A DNA stretch of 41,985 nt from Acidimicrobiales bacterium (GTDB lineage Bacteria > Actinomycetota > Acidimicrobiia > Acidimicrobiales > JAMCQF01), in NCBI GenBank assembly GCA_027366675.1, contig DAHXND010000034.1:1-41985 (forward strand), given 5' to 3'. Every line of letters starts with the position of its first letter. Within the stretch, counting starts at the first letter, position 1. Shown one piece after another: positions 9,183 to 20,223 of the stretch. Under the pieces are notes generated by a model. That model searched no databases and was not told the DNA's origin. It was given only the letters and a program-made list of their open reading frames with translations. A program made the translations under genes and the position numbers.

Positions 9183-9988
9183 GCAGGAACGCCGGAGGGC
9201 CTGAGCCGGTGGGCTCACCTGCATCTGCAGGGCCGGGGCCAGGGCCAGGGCCGGGCCGTGGGTCAGGGCAAAGCCCAAGGGAAGCAGGGCCAGGGCCAGG
9301 GCCAAGGGAAGCAGGGTCAGGGCCAAGGGAAGCAGGGAAACCATGGCAGCTAGAGCGACTCAGGGCCTTCCTGCGGAGCCTTGGCAAGGGCGCAGGTCGG
9401 GATCTGGTTGGCACGCTGGGCGAGCACCTGGACGTGGTGGAGGAGGCTCTGAGCGTCGTTACGTCGCTACTGGCTCGGGGTCTGGAGCGAGAAGATGCCT
9501 CGGAGCGCATACGGGATCTCGAGCACAGAGGCGACGATCTACGCAAGAAGCTGGTTGCCATGCTCGGTCGCGCCCTGGTTACGCCGATCGACAGGGAGGA
9601 CATCTATAGGTTGTCGCGATCCATCGACGATACCCTGGATGGGCTGCGTGACTTCGTACGTGAATGGGACATCTTCCACTTGAAGGATCCGGAAGCCCTT
9701 TCCCACGTGGTCGAGGCCATATCCCAGGCCGCGCGGGACATGCGGAGGGCGGTCGAGTGCATCGTGGATTCCCCCGAGGAGAGCTCCCCGTACGTAGTGG
9801 CCGCAGTGCGCGCGGCGAATCGTGTTCGCCTGGTTCATGAGGACGAGATAGCGCTACTGTTTGCAGGTGATCTCTCCATGAGGGTCATCAGGCAGCGCGA
9901 GCTTCTACATAGGCTCGATGCCATAGGCCTCCATCTCGTGAGGGCTGGGCAGATACTCTCGGATGCATTCGTGAAGAGAGGCGAGTAG
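9179..9988 (+). CDS. DUF47/PhoU-like PiT accessory protein with Gly/Pro-rich N-terminal repeat
   Basis: Listed ORF starts at 8747, but ATG 9179 overlaps the PiT stop (ATGA); helical DUF47 body LEHRGDDLRKKLVAMLGRALVTPIDREDIYRLSRSIDDTLDGLRDF. Confidence 0.88.
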   Translation: MSRNAGGPEPVGSPASAGPGPGPGPGRGSGQSPREAGPGPGPREAGSGPREAGKPWQLERLRAFLRSLGKGAGRDLVGTLGEHLDVVEEALSVVTSLLARGLEREDASERIRDLEHRGDDLRKKLVAMLGRALVTPIDREDIYRLSRSIDDTLDGLRDFVREWDIFHLKDPEALSHVVEAISQAARDMRRAVECIVDSPEESSPYVVAAVRAANRVRLVHEDEIALLFAGDLSMRVIRQRELLHRLDAIGLHLVRAGQILSDAFVKRGE

Positions 9989-10038
9989 GGTGCTGGCTGC
10001 CCGCATACAAGGTCCGGCTAGACGGGAGGAATGTAGCG

Positions 10039-10545
10039 GTGACTAGCGGAGAGGTGTCTCCAGAGAATCAGGGTTCGAGGCAGGCAGGCACGGCAGGTGG
10101 AGGTGGCTCCAAGGCGGGCCAAAGCCAGCTTATTATCGTAGTGGGACTTGATGGGTCAGACGCATCGTCCAGAGCTTTGGAATGGGCTGTAGAGGAAGCC
10201 CGCCTGCGCGGAGGTGTCGTGAAAGCCGTGCGCGTCTGGGAGCTTCCGGTGCAACCGTACGAGGCATACATACCTCCCGAGGTCTATGGTGACGCTGCCA
10301 AGGATGCGGCAGTCAGTCTGCAGGAGCAGCTCACGAAAGTGCTTGGAGCGGAGAGGCCAGTAGAGGTGCTCAGCGAGGTCCACGAGGGAGACCCAGCCCA
10401 TGTGATCCTGGATCAGAGCAGGGACGCAATGATGATCGTGGTCGGATCCAGGGGCCTGGGTGGATTCGCGGGTGTTCTGCTCGGGTCTGTGAGCAGCCGG
10501 CTGGTTCATCATGCTCACTGCCCGGTTCTCGTTGTCCGTAGCTAG
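10039..10545 (+). CDS. Universal stress protein, single domain, ATP-binding type
   Basis: IIVVGLDGSDASSRALEWAVEEA...; GSRGLGGFAGVLLGSVSSRLVHHAHCPVLVV fits the G-X2-G-X9-G(S/T) ATP motif. Confidence 0.95.
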   Translation: MTSGEVSPENQGSRQAGTAGGGGSKAGQSQLIIVVGLDGSDASSRALEWAVEEARLRGGVVKAVRVWELPVQPYEAYIPPEVYGDAAKDAAVSLQEQLTKVLGAERPVEVLSEVHEGDPAHVILDQSRDAMMIVVGSRGLGGFAGVLLGSVSSRLVHHAHCPVLVVRS

Positions 10546-10620
10546 GACTCGAGAGCTGGGACTCGAGAGCTGGGAGTCGAGCCGGGCTCAGGGCCCGCGC
10601 TGCCAGGGAAGGTGACCGGC

Positions 10621-10679
10621 CAGGTCTTCCAGGCGGGCGCCGAGGGCTGCGGCAGGTCTTCCAGGCGGGCGCCGAGGGC
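10621..10679. repeat. 27-bp repeat CAGGTCTTCCAGGCGGGCGCCGAGGGC x2 (period 32) between convergent genes
   Basis: Copies 10621-10647 and 10653-10679. Confidence 0.95.
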
Positions 10680-10696
10680 CCGCTGAGCCAGAGCAG

Positions 10697-13258
10697 CTAT
10701 CTCGACAGGCCAGCCAGGCGGAAGACAGGTCCCTTCATTGCCTCAGCGACGAAGAGGTAGGCCACTCCCGCTCCCATTCCCAGGCCTAGGGCAGAGAGCC
10801 CGATAGGCGTCATGAGCCACCCTCGCCAGGCCAATACACTGACTACGATAAGATCTCCGAGAGAGCTGGCACCGAGCCAGGTGCTTGGTAGCGATGACCA
10901 GAAGTGCCTTCTTTCTCGCACGGCATAGATGGTGGCCTGGGCAGATGAGACTAGCCATATGAAGGTCAGGGTCTGGAGCGCTCCAGTGTGCAGCCCGAGC
11001 CCATAGTCTCCTGCCAGCCAGATCCCGAAGGACATAACTATTAGAGGCAGGGCAAGCCCCACGGAGGCCAGTATCAGCGAGCGCACGCTCCAGCGCTCGG
11101 GCTCGCGCGGCGTGCCTACGCGGTCTGTTGCGAGCGACATCGTGGCGAAGTTATTGGCGAGAAGCAGCAGTACCACGAGCAGAGGCGTGGTGACGAACTT
11201 GCCGAAGACGATCAGGCCGATGCTCAGGAAGAACGATACCTGCAACGTCTTCACGATCTTGTTCAGTGTATAGGTGAGCATGCGCTCATGGATGCGCCGG
11301 CTCACCTCCACGCCATGCACCAGGTTGTCCAGCCCGAGCGTCGTGAGCACGAGGCTGGCTGCAGCCTTTGCGACATCGGTGGCACTGGCGACGGCTACTC
11401 CTACCTCTGCCTTCGATAGCGCAGGGGCATCGTTGACGCCATCGCCCGTCATCCCGACGACCAGCCCCCGACGCTGGAGGCGGTCGACGAGCCGGAGCTT
11501 GTCCTCAGGTAGCACCTCGGCATATACGTCGCAGGCACCGGCAGCCTCGCTGGCGGCTGTAACAGCGGGGCTGCCAGCTGTAACAGCGGGGCTGGCGGCT
11601 GTAACAGCGGGGCTGGCGGCTGTAGTTCCTCCGTGACTGGCCGCGCGCTGAGACTCGATGGCTCGAGGGTTCCCGGTAGCACTGCTCGAAGCGGCGCCGT
11701 CCCCGGCAGTGCTCGAGCCCTCGCTATCGCGCAGGACCGCGGCAGAGCAGGCCCTGCTTCCTATCCCTACCTTCCCGGCTATGGCACGTCCGGTGGCGAT
11801 TGAGTCACCTGTCACCATGATGACCCTGATCCCCAGGTCATGCAGGTCCTTCACGAGCTTCGCCGAATCTGGCCGGGGAGGGTCTGCCATCGCGATCAGG
11901 CCCAGGAAGGTGGGCGTTCCCTGCGGCTCGCCCTCGGCCACCCCGAGCACACGCGATCCACTCGAGGCGAGTCTGGTCACCTCGTCCCTAACCTGGTCGG
12001 GCGGGATAGAGCAGAGCTCGGCTACCACCTGGGGCGCCCCTTTTATCACGCGGACTTGGCCAGAGGTAGTCTCGACGATTGCCTCACAACGTTTCGTATC
12101 GGGAGAGAATGGCGTCACCTTTATTGCGTGACCCAGGGGGGTCAGGCCTTTGTCGCGTGCCGCGCCAAGCACTGCGAGGTCGAGGGGGTCCTGGGTAGCT
12201 TCGTCGCTGGCGGCCGCTGCCACCTGCAGTACCAGATCCGCCGTCGCCTTCGAGATCGGTACGGTCTCGTCCACGGCGAGTGTGTTCTGAGTGATCGTCC
12301 CCGTTTTGTCAGTGCAGAGGACCTCCATGCTGGCTGCTTCCTCGATGGCTGCCAGGTGCGTCACCAGGACTCCCTCGCCTGCGAGCTCTCTGGCGCCGAG
12401 AGCGCTTGCCAGAGTGAAGGTGGTCGGGAGCGCTATGGGGACGGCTGCTACCACCAGGATCACGATGAAAGGCAGGAGTTGCTCCCAGCCCAGGTGGCGC
12501 AGGAACCCGTCGCCGAGGGCCACGACCGCGAGGCCCACGTCCAAGATGAGTAGGGCCTTCACGAAGCCCATGATGAGTTGCTCCAGCCGGCCTGGGGCAT
12601 GCGTGGTCGCGACGAGCTCTGCGGTGCGACCGTAGTACGTGCCGGATCCCGTGCCTGTGACCTCCCCAGTCGCCTCGCCCCGTACGACGAGGGACCCCGA
12701 ATAGGCCGTGGCGCCCTGCCTGGAGGTGACGGCCAGGGATTCGCCTGTCAGGGCAGACTGGTCCAGGGACACCTCCCCGCCCTGAAGCTGCAGGTCGGCT
12801 GGCACGAGGTCTCCCTGTCTGATGTGCACGAGGTCGCCCTTCACGATCTCGGCTGCTTCGATCTCCCTCCACGAGCCGTCGCGTTTCACCCTGGCCCGGA
12901 TGGAAAGGCGTTGCTTCAGCAGCTCCAAGGCCTCTGCCGCCCCACCTTCCTCCCGGAAGGCAAGGGTGGCGTCGAGAGCGACAAGGATCGCAATGACTAT
13001 GGCCTGGGCGTAGTTGCCTAGCGCGAGCTCGAGAACTATCGCAGCTTCCAGCAGCCAGGGCACCGGCCCCCAGAGCTTCGCCAGGAAGGCAAGGAGATGA
13101 TTCTGTTTCGGATCAGGGATGGCATTCGGGCCGTCGCGCTCGAGCCTGCGGCGAGCTTCGGTGCTGGTCAGTCCTGGCGGATCGTCAGGAGGGGGGCTCG
13201 GCTGGTCCCCATGCGCTGGCTGGCCTTCCTGGTGCCAGGCGAGCTCTTCAGTGCCCAA
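10697..13258 (-). CDS. P-type ATPase, plasma-membrane H+-ATPase-like (P3A), with a low-complexity insertion
   Basis: TGES, CSDKTGT-type LCTDKTGTITQN, MTGDGVNDAPALSKAEVGVA, PM-type TM region NNFATMSLATDRV. Confidence 0.93.
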   Translation of the reverse strand: MGTEELAWHQEGQPAHGDQPSPPPDDPPGLTSTEARRRLERDGPNAIPDPKQNHLLAFLAKLWGPVPWLLEAAIVLELALGNYAQAIVIAILVALDATLAFREEGGAAEALELLKQRLSIRARVKRDGSWREIEAAEIVKGDLVHIRQGDLVPADLQLQGGEVSLDQSALTGESLAVTSRQGATAYSGSLVVRGEATGEVTGTGSGTYYGRTAELVATTHAPGRLEQLIMGFVKALLILDVGLAVVALGDGFLRHLGWEQLLPFIVILVVAAVPIALPTTFTLASALGARELAGEGVLVTHLAAIEEAASMEVLCTDKTGTITQNTLAVDETVPISKATADLVLQVAAAASDEATQDPLDLAVLGAARDKGLTPLGHAIKVTPFSPDTKRCEAIVETTSGQVRVIKGAPQVVAELCSIPPDQVRDEVTRLASSGSRVLGVAEGEPQGTPTFLGLIAMADPPRPDSAKLVKDLHDLGIRVIMVTGDSIATGRAIAGKVGIGSRACSAAVLRDSEGSSTAGDGAASSSATGNPRAIESQRAASHGGTTAASPAVTAASPAVTAGSPAVTAASEAAGACDVYAEVLPEDKLRLVDRLQRRGLVVGMTGDGVNDAPALSKAEVGVAVASATDVAKAAASLVLTTLGLDNLVHGVEVSRRIHERMLTYTLNKIVKTLQVSFFLSIGLIVFGKFVTTPLLVVLLLLANNFATMSLATDRVGTPREPERWSVRSLILASVGLALPLIVMSFGIWLAGDYGLGLHTGALQTLTFIWLVSSAQATIYAVRERRHFWSSLPSTWLGASSLGDLIVVSVLAWRGWLMTPIGLSALGLGMGAGVAYLFVAEAMKGPVFRLAGLSR
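11551..11625 (-). repeat. 21-bp in-frame tandem repeat encoding (AASPAVT)n in the P-type ATPase
   Basis: GGCTGTAACAGCGGGGCTGGC units repeated on + strand. Confidence 0.93.
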
Positions 13259-14504
13259 CGCTGACTCCGCCCCCTCCGAGCAGCCGAGCAGCCTGGCGAG
13301 CCATGATCAGATCTTCACGTGCGTGGACGACGGCCGCGGCTGGCATCCTGCGCGGGGCTTCTGCGGCCGGGGCTGGAGCGTCGAGCGATATGATGCGGTC
13401 CCCCGAGGCATGCTCGTTCTTCCCGGCGTCGAGCTCGAAGCCTAGGAACGATAGATGCTGGCAAACCTCACGCCGAAGCGCGGCGGAGCCTTCTCCTGCG
13501 CCAGCCGTGAAGGTCAGGACGTCCACGCCGCCCATGGCTGACACCATCGCAGCTATGGCTGCACACAGGCGGTGGAGGTACAGCTCCCAGGCCAGAATGC
13601 AGCGCTCGTCTCCGGCAGCAGCGCCATCTATCACCTTGGCCAGATCAGCGTGACCGCTGAGGCCGAGCAGCCCCGACTCGTGCTCCAGGGCCTCCTCGAC
13701 GGCTGAAGCTTCCATGCCTTCTCTCTGGATCAGGTGAAGTATCACACCCGGATCCAGCGAGCCCGATCGTGTTGCCATGACCAGTCCTTCGAGCGGGGTG
13801 AATCCCATGGTCGTATCCACGGCGCTCGCTCCTACGACAGCGGCGAGCGAAGCACCGGAGCCCAGATGCGCGCTCACGATGCGCAGTCCATACGGGTCGG
13901 CACCGAGAAGCTCGGCAGTCCTCTGCGACGCCCACTGGTGCGAGAGACCATGGAATCCGTAGCGCCTGATGCCGAGAGCTCGCGTCCAGTGTTCAGGCAC
14001 TGCGTATGCTCTCGCGGCAGGGGGCATGGTAGCGAAGAATGCTGTGTCGAAGCAGCCGACTGAGGGAATGTCAGGTGCCAGCGAACGTACCTTGTCTATC
14101 AGGGCAAGAGCTGCGGGGTTATGAAGGGGGGCTAGATCAGCGAGGTCCGCGAGCTTGGATTCTTCCAAGGGATCAAGGAGAATAGGCTTCGTGAAGAGCG
14201 TTCCTCCGTGAACGATCCTGTGAGCGCTGGCTTCAGGCGAGTAAGAGGCGACCATCTCTGATAGAGCATCGCTGAGTGAGGGTGTGCCGGGTGGCGGCAG
14301 ATTCCTGACCAAGACGTCCCTGTAGGCCGTGTCCCTGTAGGCCGTGTCCCTGTAGGGCTGATCCCTGCCTGGCTCATCCCCGGGAACGGAAGCCTGGGTA
14401 GGCGAGATGCCACTCGGTTCCCCAGGCTCTGCCGACGCCTCACCTACGTCCACGATAGAGCACTTCGTAGAGCTGCTCCCGGCGTTCACCGTGAGAACCC
14501 TCAC
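13248..14504 (-). CDS. ackA: Acetate kinase
   Basis: [91 protein letters not shown]. Confidence 0.97.
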   Translation of the reverse strand: MRVLTVNAGSSSTKCSIVDVGEASAEPGEPSGISPTQASVPGDEPGRDQPYRDTAYRDTAYRDVLVRNLPPPGTPSLSDALSEMVASYSPEASAHRIVHGGTLFTKPILLDPLEESKLADLADLAPLHNPAALALIDKVRSLAPDIPSVGCFDTAFFATMPPAARAYAVPEHWTRALGIRRYGFHGLSHQWASQRTAELLGADPYGLRIVSAHLGSGASLAAVVGASAVDTTMGFTPLEGLVMATRSGSLDPGVILHLIQREGMEASAVEEALEHESGLLGLSGHADLAKVIDGAAAGDERCILAWELYLHRLCAAIAAMVSAMGGVDVLTFTAGAGEGSAALRREVCQHLSFLGFELDAGKNEHASGDRIISLDAPAPAAEAPRRMPAAAVVHAREDLIMARQAARLLGGGGVSVGH

Positions 14505-17140
14505 GTGCGCTGCTCGGAGCGAGCCCCAGCTTTCTTGGCCGCCCCGCCAGGCTTCTTGGCGGACGCAGGCGCGGTCCTCTTGGCCGCCCCGCCAGGCTTC
14601 TTGGCAGGCACCCCAGGCTTCTTGGCCGCCCCGCCAGGCTTCTTGCCGGTCCCAGGCGCAGAGCGCTGGCTTGCTGCATCACCTGCCCAACGCCAGCTCT
14701 GGATCTCGGGGAGGTCCTCCCCAGTCTCGACTATGTAGCGCTCGTGCTGATCGAGCTTGTCGCGCACCCACTGCTTCGTGTAGGCGGTGTACGGTGCCAG
14801 AGATGGAACGCGCTCAGATACGTCACTGACCAGATGGAAGCGGTCCATCTCATTCGCGACCGTCATGTCGAACGGCGTGGTGACGCTGCCCTCTTCTTTG
14901 TATCCACGTACGTGAATGTTGCGATGGTTCGTCCGTCGGTAGGTGAGCCGGTGGACCAGCCATGGATAGCCGTGGAATGCGAATATGACGGGCTTGTCCC
15001 TGGTGAACAAAGCATCGAAGTCGTTGTCGCTCAGGGCGTGAGGGTGCTCGCCGGGGGGCTGGAGCACCATGAGGTCTACCACGTTCACCACCCTGATCTT
15101 CAGCTCGGGGAAACGCCCGCGCAGTATGTCGACGGCTGCCAGGATCTCGAGGGTCGGCACGTCTCCAGCGCATGCCATGACGACGTCGGGTTCCCCTCCG
15201 CCATCGCTGCTGGCCCACTCCCATATGCCGATACCGGCAGCGCAGTGCCGCATCGCAGAGTCCATGTCCAGCCATACAGGGGCTGCAGTCTTGTCCGCGA
15301 CGATCGCATTCACCTTGTTCCGCGAGGTAAGGCAGTGCTCGGTCACGGACAGGAGGCAGTTCGCATCCGGCGGGAGGTAGATCCTTACGAGGGAGGCCTT
15401 CTTGTTCACCATGAGGTCCAGGAATCCAGGGTCCTGATGGGTGAAGCCGTTATGGTCCTGGCGCCAGACATGAGAGGTCAGTAGGTAGTTCAGGGAGGGG
15501 ATGGGCCTGCGCCACGGTATCTCGTTGCACTTCGTTATCCACTTCGCGTGCTGGTTGAACATGGAGTCGACTACGTGAGCGAACGCCTCGTAGGTATCCA
15601 GCAGCCCGTGGCGACCCGTCAGCAGGTAGCCCTCCAGCCATCCCTGGCAAAGATGCTCACTCAAGACATCCATCACACGTCCGTCTTGTGACAGGAACTC
15701 GTCGGTGGCGAGGATCTCTCCCATGAACTCGTGGTTCGTTACCTCGAAAAGATGGGTCAGCCGGTTGGATGAGGTCTCGTCCGGCCCGAATATCCGGAAG
15801 CGGTCAGGGTTCGCCGTGATCACATCCCTGAGCCAGGCGCTGAGCACCCGGGTGGCTTCTGCGTCCACTTCGCCTGGGGCCTCCAGATGGACGGCATAAG
15901 GCTCTATCGCCGGCAGCACGAGATCTTTGGCCAGGATGCCACCATTGGCGTGGGGATTCGCACTCATCCGCCGCTCGCCTTTCGGAGCTAGGGCCAGTAC
16001 CTCTTCCATGGGTGCTCCGGACTTGTCGAAAAGCTCTGCCGGTTCGTAGCTCTCCAGCCATGCGACTAGCTGCTTCATCTCCGAGGTGTCCGTGCGCGGG
16101 TTCTCGAGCGGGGTCAGGTGGCAGCGCCACGTACCTTCGGCGGGCTGGCCGTTCACGATCTTCGGAGCGGTCCAACCCGCCGGCGTCCTGAAGATGATCA
16201 TCGGCCAGCGCGGGCGGGCGGGGTGTTCCGCAGGGGCTCTCAGGGCACGCTCTTTCCGCGCAGCAGATCGGGATGTGCCGCCTGATCGCAGTCCTGGTGC
16301 CCCTGCCGGGATCTGTCCCCTCGCCGAGCTCTGGATCTCGCGTATCTCTTTCACGCAACGATCCAGAGCTGTTGCCAGGAGCTGGTGCATCTCCAGCGGA
16401 TCGTCACCCTCAACGGTGATGGGTTCCCATCCATAGCCACGCATAAGGTCGTCCAGCTCGCTGGCTGGGATCCGCGCGAGGACGGTCGGGAGAGCGATCT
16501 TATAGCCGTCCAGGTGGAGGATCGGGAGGACCGCACCATCTGTCTCGGGATTCAGGAACTTGTTCGAGTGCCAGCTAGCTGCCAGCGGTCCCGTCTCCGA
16601 TTCCCCGTCGCTCACTATCGCGGCGACAACGAGATCTGGGTTATCGAAAGCGGCTCCGAATGCGTGGAGGATGCTGTAGCCGAGCTCGCCGCCTTCGTGA
16701 ATGGAGCCCGGTGTCTCCGGCGCAGCGTGGCTGGGAACGCCGCGCGGGAAGGAGAACTGCCGGAACAGCTTCCGGAGCCCTTCGCGGTCGAGGCCGATAC
16801 CCGGGTATACCTCGCTGTAGGTCCCGTCGAGGTACGCACCCGAGATCATGGAGTGCCCGCAATGGCCCGGGCCGGTTATGTAGATCATGTCCAGGTCGTA
16901 GCGGGTGATCAGGCGGTTCAGGTGGGCGTAGATGAAGTTAAGGCCAGGGGCGGATCCCCAGTGGCCGAGCAGGGTCGGCTTTATATCGGAGGTACGAAGC
17001 GGAGTCTCGAGAAGGGGGTTGCCCATCAGGTAGGTCTGCCCGAGGGTGAGGTAGTTCGCCGTGCGCCACCAGTTGTTCATGGCCCGCAGCTCTTCTTCCG
17101 CGAGGGGTCCTGGTGGGATGGTGGTTGTTCTGCTGGTCAT
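14501..17140 (-). CDS. xfp: Xylulose-5-P/fructose-6-P phosphoketolase with Lys/Pro/Gly/Ala-rich C-terminal tail
   Basis: [65 protein letters not shown], ...[37 protein letters not shown]. Confidence 0.97.
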   Translation of the reverse strand: MTSRTTTIPPGPLAEEELRAMNNWWRTANYLTLGQTYLMGNPLLETPLRTSDIKPTLLGHWGSAPGLNFIYAHLNRLITRYDLDMIYITGPGHCGHSMISGAYLDGTYSEVYPGIGLDREGLRKLFRQFSFPRGVPSHAAPETPGSIHEGGELGYSILHAFGAAFDNPDLVVAAIVSDGESETGPLAASWHSNKFLNPETDGAVLPILHLDGYKIALPTVLARIPASELDDLMRGYGWEPITVEGDDPLEMHQLLATALDRCVKEIREIQSSARGQIPAGAPGLRSGGTSRSAARKERALRAPAEHPARPRWPMIIFRTPAGWTAPKIVNGQPAEGTWRCHLTPLENPRTDTSEMKQLVAWLESYEPAELFDKSGAPMEEVLALAPKGERRMSANPHANGGILAKDLVLPAIEPYAVHLEAPGEVDAEATRVLSAWLRDVITANPDRFRIFGPDETSSNRLTHLFEVTNHEFMGEILATDEFLSQDGRVMDVLSEHLCQGWLEGYLLTGRHGLLDTYEAFAHVVDSMFNQHAKWITKCNEIPWRRPIPSLNYLLTSHVWRQDHNGFTHQDPGFLDLMVNKKASLVRIYLPPDANCLLSVTEHCLTSRNKVNAIVADKTAAPVWLDMDSAMRHCAAGIGIWEWASSDGGGEPDVVMACAGDVPTLEILAAVDILRGRFPELKIRVVNVVDLMVLQPPGEHPHALSDNDFDALFTRDKPVIFAFHGYPWLVHRLTYRRTNHRNIHVRGYKEEGSVTTPFDMTVANEMDRFHLVSDVSERVPSLAPYTAYTKQWVRDKLDQHERYIVETGEDLPEIQSWRWAGDAASQRSAPGTGKKPGGAAKKPGVPAKKPGGAAKRTAPASAKKPGGAAKKAGARSEQRT

Positions 17141-19671
17141 GCCGTCCTCTTGTCCTTGTCTGTGTCCTTGTTCTTGCGCTGGGTGACATCTGTGCCGGTG
17201 GCACGTCCGCCGGATCTGCCCTTGCCAGGTAGGCGGGCTGCCTCGGGTTCACGACCGGCCGGCTGGGAGGGTCTCGGGCCCGCAGCCATGTGGGGGATGG
17301 CCATGGTGATGGTGGAGCCAGCCGACAGCTTGAAGCCTGTGCCATGATGTGTGATCGTAAGTGGCTCGTCACCTAGCAGAGAGTACGACGCGTTGTCGGG
17401 AGTGATGGAGACGATCACGAGGCGTCCCTGGTACGTGACACGGAAAGCCAGACTGGCGATGCCGGTCGGCAGTCTGGGCGAGAAGGAGATCTGGCCATCG
17501 GAGGCCCTCATGCCACCAAGCCCGGCTACGAGGGAGAGCCAGGTGCCTGCCAGAGAGGCGATGTGGAGCCCGTCACTCGTGTTGCACTCGAGGTCGTCGA
17601 GGTCCAGGAGGGCAGCCTCGCGCACGTAGTCATAGGCGAGGTCCATCTGGCCGACCTCTGCTGCGACTATGGCCTGGATGCAAGCTGATAGAGAGGAGTC
17701 TCGAACAGTGAGGGCCTCGTAGTAGGCGAAGTCCCTTTCCTTCTGGGAGATGGAATCCTCGGGCGTAAGCCCCTCGTAGAGAGCGCCTCCCTGGAGGAAC
17801 ATGGCAAGCACCAGGTCCGCCTGCTTTACGACCTGCTTGCGGTAGAGCTCCATGTACGGCCTGTGCAGGAGCAACGGGTACTCAGAGGCGTCGGTTGCCT
17901 CGAAGTCCCAGTGCTCGTGGCTGGTGAAAGATCGGTCCTGAGCGTGGATGGCTAGTATATCGTCATAGGGCACATATATGGAGTGGGCCTTTACCTCCCA
18001 TGCGCTCACCTCCTCGCTCGTGACCGCGAGCCGCTCGGCTTCGCTCGGATGGCGCCGGGCAGCTTGGGCGGCTGATAGTAGGTTCTGCCTGGCCATCAGG
18101 TTCGTAAAGATGTTGTCGTCAACGAGAGCGCTGTACTCGTCGGGCCCGGTCACTCCGTCTATATGGAAGGAGCCTCCAGCATCGAAGTACCCGAGGGAGC
18201 TCCACAGGCGCGCTGTCTCTACGAGGATCTCCACTCCGGCTGCCTGCTCGAGCTCCAGGTCGCCCGTGGCATCCACGTATCGGGTAAGAGCGTCCGCGAT
18301 GTCGGCGTTTATGTGCATCGCAGCAGTACTGGCAGGCCAGTAACCGGAGCTTGGTTCACCGTTTATCGTTCGCCAAGGGAACGCTGCGCCTGCCAGGTGG
18401 AGCTCCCTCGCCTGGCGCCTGGCCGACGGGAGGGTCGAGTGGCGCCAGTGGATGGCGTCTGCTGCAGCGCGGGGATACAGGTAGGTGAGCACCCGCAGGA
18501 CGAAGGTCTCCATGTCCCAGAAGACATGGCCCTCGTAGCCTGTGCCAGTCAGCCCCTTGGCCGGGATCGGGTTCCTTTCGGCTCTGGCCGCCGCTTGTAG
18601 GACGTGGAACAGGGCGAACCGTACAGCTTGCTGGATCTCTGGATCTCCGCCTACCTCGACATCTGCTCGCGCCCAGAAGTTCGCCAGGAATGCTTGCTGC
18701 TCGCCAACCAGGCCATCCCATCCGCTATCGCGTGCCGACGCGAGCGCTGCAGCCACGGCATCACGTACTGCTAGGTCAGATAGATCGCTAGAGGAGTCAT
18801 ATGCTATGAGCTTGGTGAGCACGAAGCTCTCACCAGGATGGAGGGCAGTGGTGACGGTGCAGTGACCGCGGCCTTCCTCGATGCTTGCCTCGGCGCGATA
18901 GGCGTTGGAGGCGGCGGAAGGGCCAGAGGTGCGTCGGGAGTGCCGCAAGAGATGATCAACAGAGGATACCACCCTCAGAGCGCTCGACGCGGTGCGGCAT
19001 ATCATCTCCATCCGAAAGCCCTCGATGTAGCTACTCTCTAGCACGAGGCGCGCTTCCTGCGGAGTCGCCGCCCGGGGATCGTCGGTGCTCCGTTGGGGGA
19101 CCTGCTCGTCCGCTACGAGCTCGGACTGCACGACCAGGCGGATTGCATCATCGCGTGATTGGACCTCGTGATCGTCGGATCTGGCCTTGCGCGGAATAGA
19201 TACCTCGTAGCGGATAGCTGCCACTGATCTCTGGGTGAGTGATACCATGCGGGAGCTTCGCAGCTTTACCGTGCTGCCCCCAGGCGACGTCCAAGTGAGC
19301 CTGCGGACGAGTGTGCCGTTTCGCATGTCGAGGATTCGCGAATGATTCTGGAGCGTCCCGGTACGCAAGTCAAAGGGCTCGCCGTCGACGAGTAGGCGTA
19401 TGAGCTTGGCGTCGGGGACGTTAACGATGGCCTGTCCCGTGCTCGGGTAGCCATAGGCAGGCTCCGCATTGGGGAGGGGATGGTAGTCGTAGAAACCGCT
19501 CAGGTAGGTGCCTGGAAGGGCGCTGGGACTTCCCTCGTCGAGGTTGCCCCGCATGCCTATATGCCCGTTCGCGAGCGAGAACACCGACTCCGACCTGGCC
19601 AGTAGGTCGAGGCAGAAGCTACTCTCGCGGATCGCCCAGGGGTCGACCGCGAAGGAGCTATGACGAATCAC
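17137..19671 (-). CDS. GH65 glycoside phosphorylase/hydrolase (maltose/trehalose/kojibiose phosphorylase family)
   Basis: [18 protein letters not shown], catalytic-acid region [34 protein letters not shown]. Confidence 0.93.
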   Translation of the reverse strand: MIRHSSFAVDPWAIRESSFCLDLLARSESVFSLANGHIGMRGNLDEGSPSALPGTYLSGFYDYHPLPNAEPAYGYPSTGQAIVNVPDAKLIRLLVDGEPFDLRTGTLQNHSRILDMRNGTLVRRLTWTSPGGSTVKLRSSRMVSLTQRSVAAIRYEVSIPRKARSDDHEVQSRDDAIRLVVQSELVADEQVPQRSTDDPRAATPQEARLVLESSYIEGFRMEMICRTASSALRVVSSVDHLLRHSRRTSGPSAASNAYRAEASIEEGRGHCTVTTALHPGESFVLTKLIAYDSSSDLSDLAVRDAVAAALASARDSGWDGLVGEQQAFLANFWARADVEVGGDPEIQQAVRFALFHVLQAAARAERNPIPAKGLTGTGYEGHVFWDMETFVLRVLTYLYPRAAADAIHWRHSTLPSARRQARELHLAGAAFPWRTINGEPSSGYWPASTAAMHINADIADALTRYVDATGDLELEQAAGVEILVETARLWSSLGYFDAGGSFHIDGVTGPDEYSALVDDNIFTNLMARQNLLSAAQAARRHPSEAERLAVTSEEVSAWEVKAHSIYVPYDDILAIHAQDRSFTSHEHWDFEATDASEYPLLLHRPYMELYRKQVVKQADLVLAMFLQGGALYEGLTPEDSISQKERDFAYYEALTVRDSSLSACIQAIVAAEVGQMDLAYDYVREAALLDLDDLECNTSDGLHIASLAGTWLSLVAGLGGMRASDGQISFSPRLPTGIASLAFRVTYQGRLVIVSITPDNASYSLLGDEPLTITHHGTGFKLSAGSTITMAIPHMAAGPRPSQPAGREPEAARLPGKGRSGGRATGTDVTQRKNKDTDKDKRTA

Positions 19672-20099
19672 GATTCAGCGGTAGTAGAGATCCCGAACGA
19701 GCGGCCTGTCACGTCATGAAGCGGGATGCGTAGCCAGTGCTCGTGCGCTCCAGGAACCCACGGATGCAGTGGAAGAGCACGTGCCGCCTGTGATAGCTCG
19801 TCGAGCGAGGAAGTCACGTCGAAGCAGGGTCCCTGCAGCACGACGCTCCATCCCCAGCGACCCGAAGCCTCGGCATCGTCTATCTCGAAAGCTACAGATG
19901 ACAGCGGTGCTTGATCGAGCTTCTTCCCTGGAGCGGTACGCACCACTACCGCGCCATGATCGTAGATGTAGTTCACGGGGAATATCATCGGCTTCCCGTC
20001 TATGGTAACGGCGAGCCGCCCGAGCGAGTTGTGCTCGATCAGGTCTATGCACTCTTCTCGGGTGAGCGGCCTGAGACCGCCCGCCTCTGCTCGCGTCAT
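19668..20099 (-). CDS. Pyridoxamine 5'-phosphate oxidase (PPOX)-family flavin-binding protein
   Basis: LIEHNSLGRLAVTIDGKPMIFPVNYIYDHGAVVVRTAPGKKLDQAPLSSVAFEIDD typical PPOX split barrel. Confidence 0.88.
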   Translation of the reverse strand: MTRAEAGGLRPLTREECIDLIEHNSLGRLAVTIDGKPMIFPVNYIYDHGAVVVRTAPGKKLDQAPLSSVAFEIDDAEASGRWGWSVVLQGPCFDVTSSLDELSQAARALPLHPWVPGAHEHWLRIPLHDVTGRSFGISTTAES

Positions 20100-20170
20100 G
20101 ATCTGTCTCTTCCGGCGTTATGGCTCATGAACTGCACTCTAGATCCTCGCACGCCAGAGGGTGGGCGTGT

Positions 20171-20186
20171 AGGGCCATTGGTCCCT
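20171..20186. promoter_or_regulatory. DosR/DevR-box-like operator AGGGCCATTGGTCCCT (reverse: AGGGACCAATGGCCCT)
   Basis: Same half-sites and spacing as the other two; sits between the divergent PPOX operon and HAD-GH65 gene. Confidence 0.75.
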
Positions 20187-20223
20187 AATCAGGACGCGAT
20201 GCCAGCTGGTTGGTAGAGGCTTT

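Noticed and set aside
9227-9345. Repeat cluster that superficially suggests a CRISPR or satellite array
   Set aside because: Units are short, in-frame and without unique spacers; it is the N-terminal Gly/Pro-rich part of the DUF47 protein. No CRISPR array seen anywhere.
12309-12872. Long antisense/alternate-frame ORFs in high-GC genes (also 2071-2520, 14744-15484, 16385-17347, 28536-29396, 39244-39711)
   Set aside because: Low-complexity R/P/S/G-rich translations overlapping well-supported genes; expected high-GC shadow ORFs.
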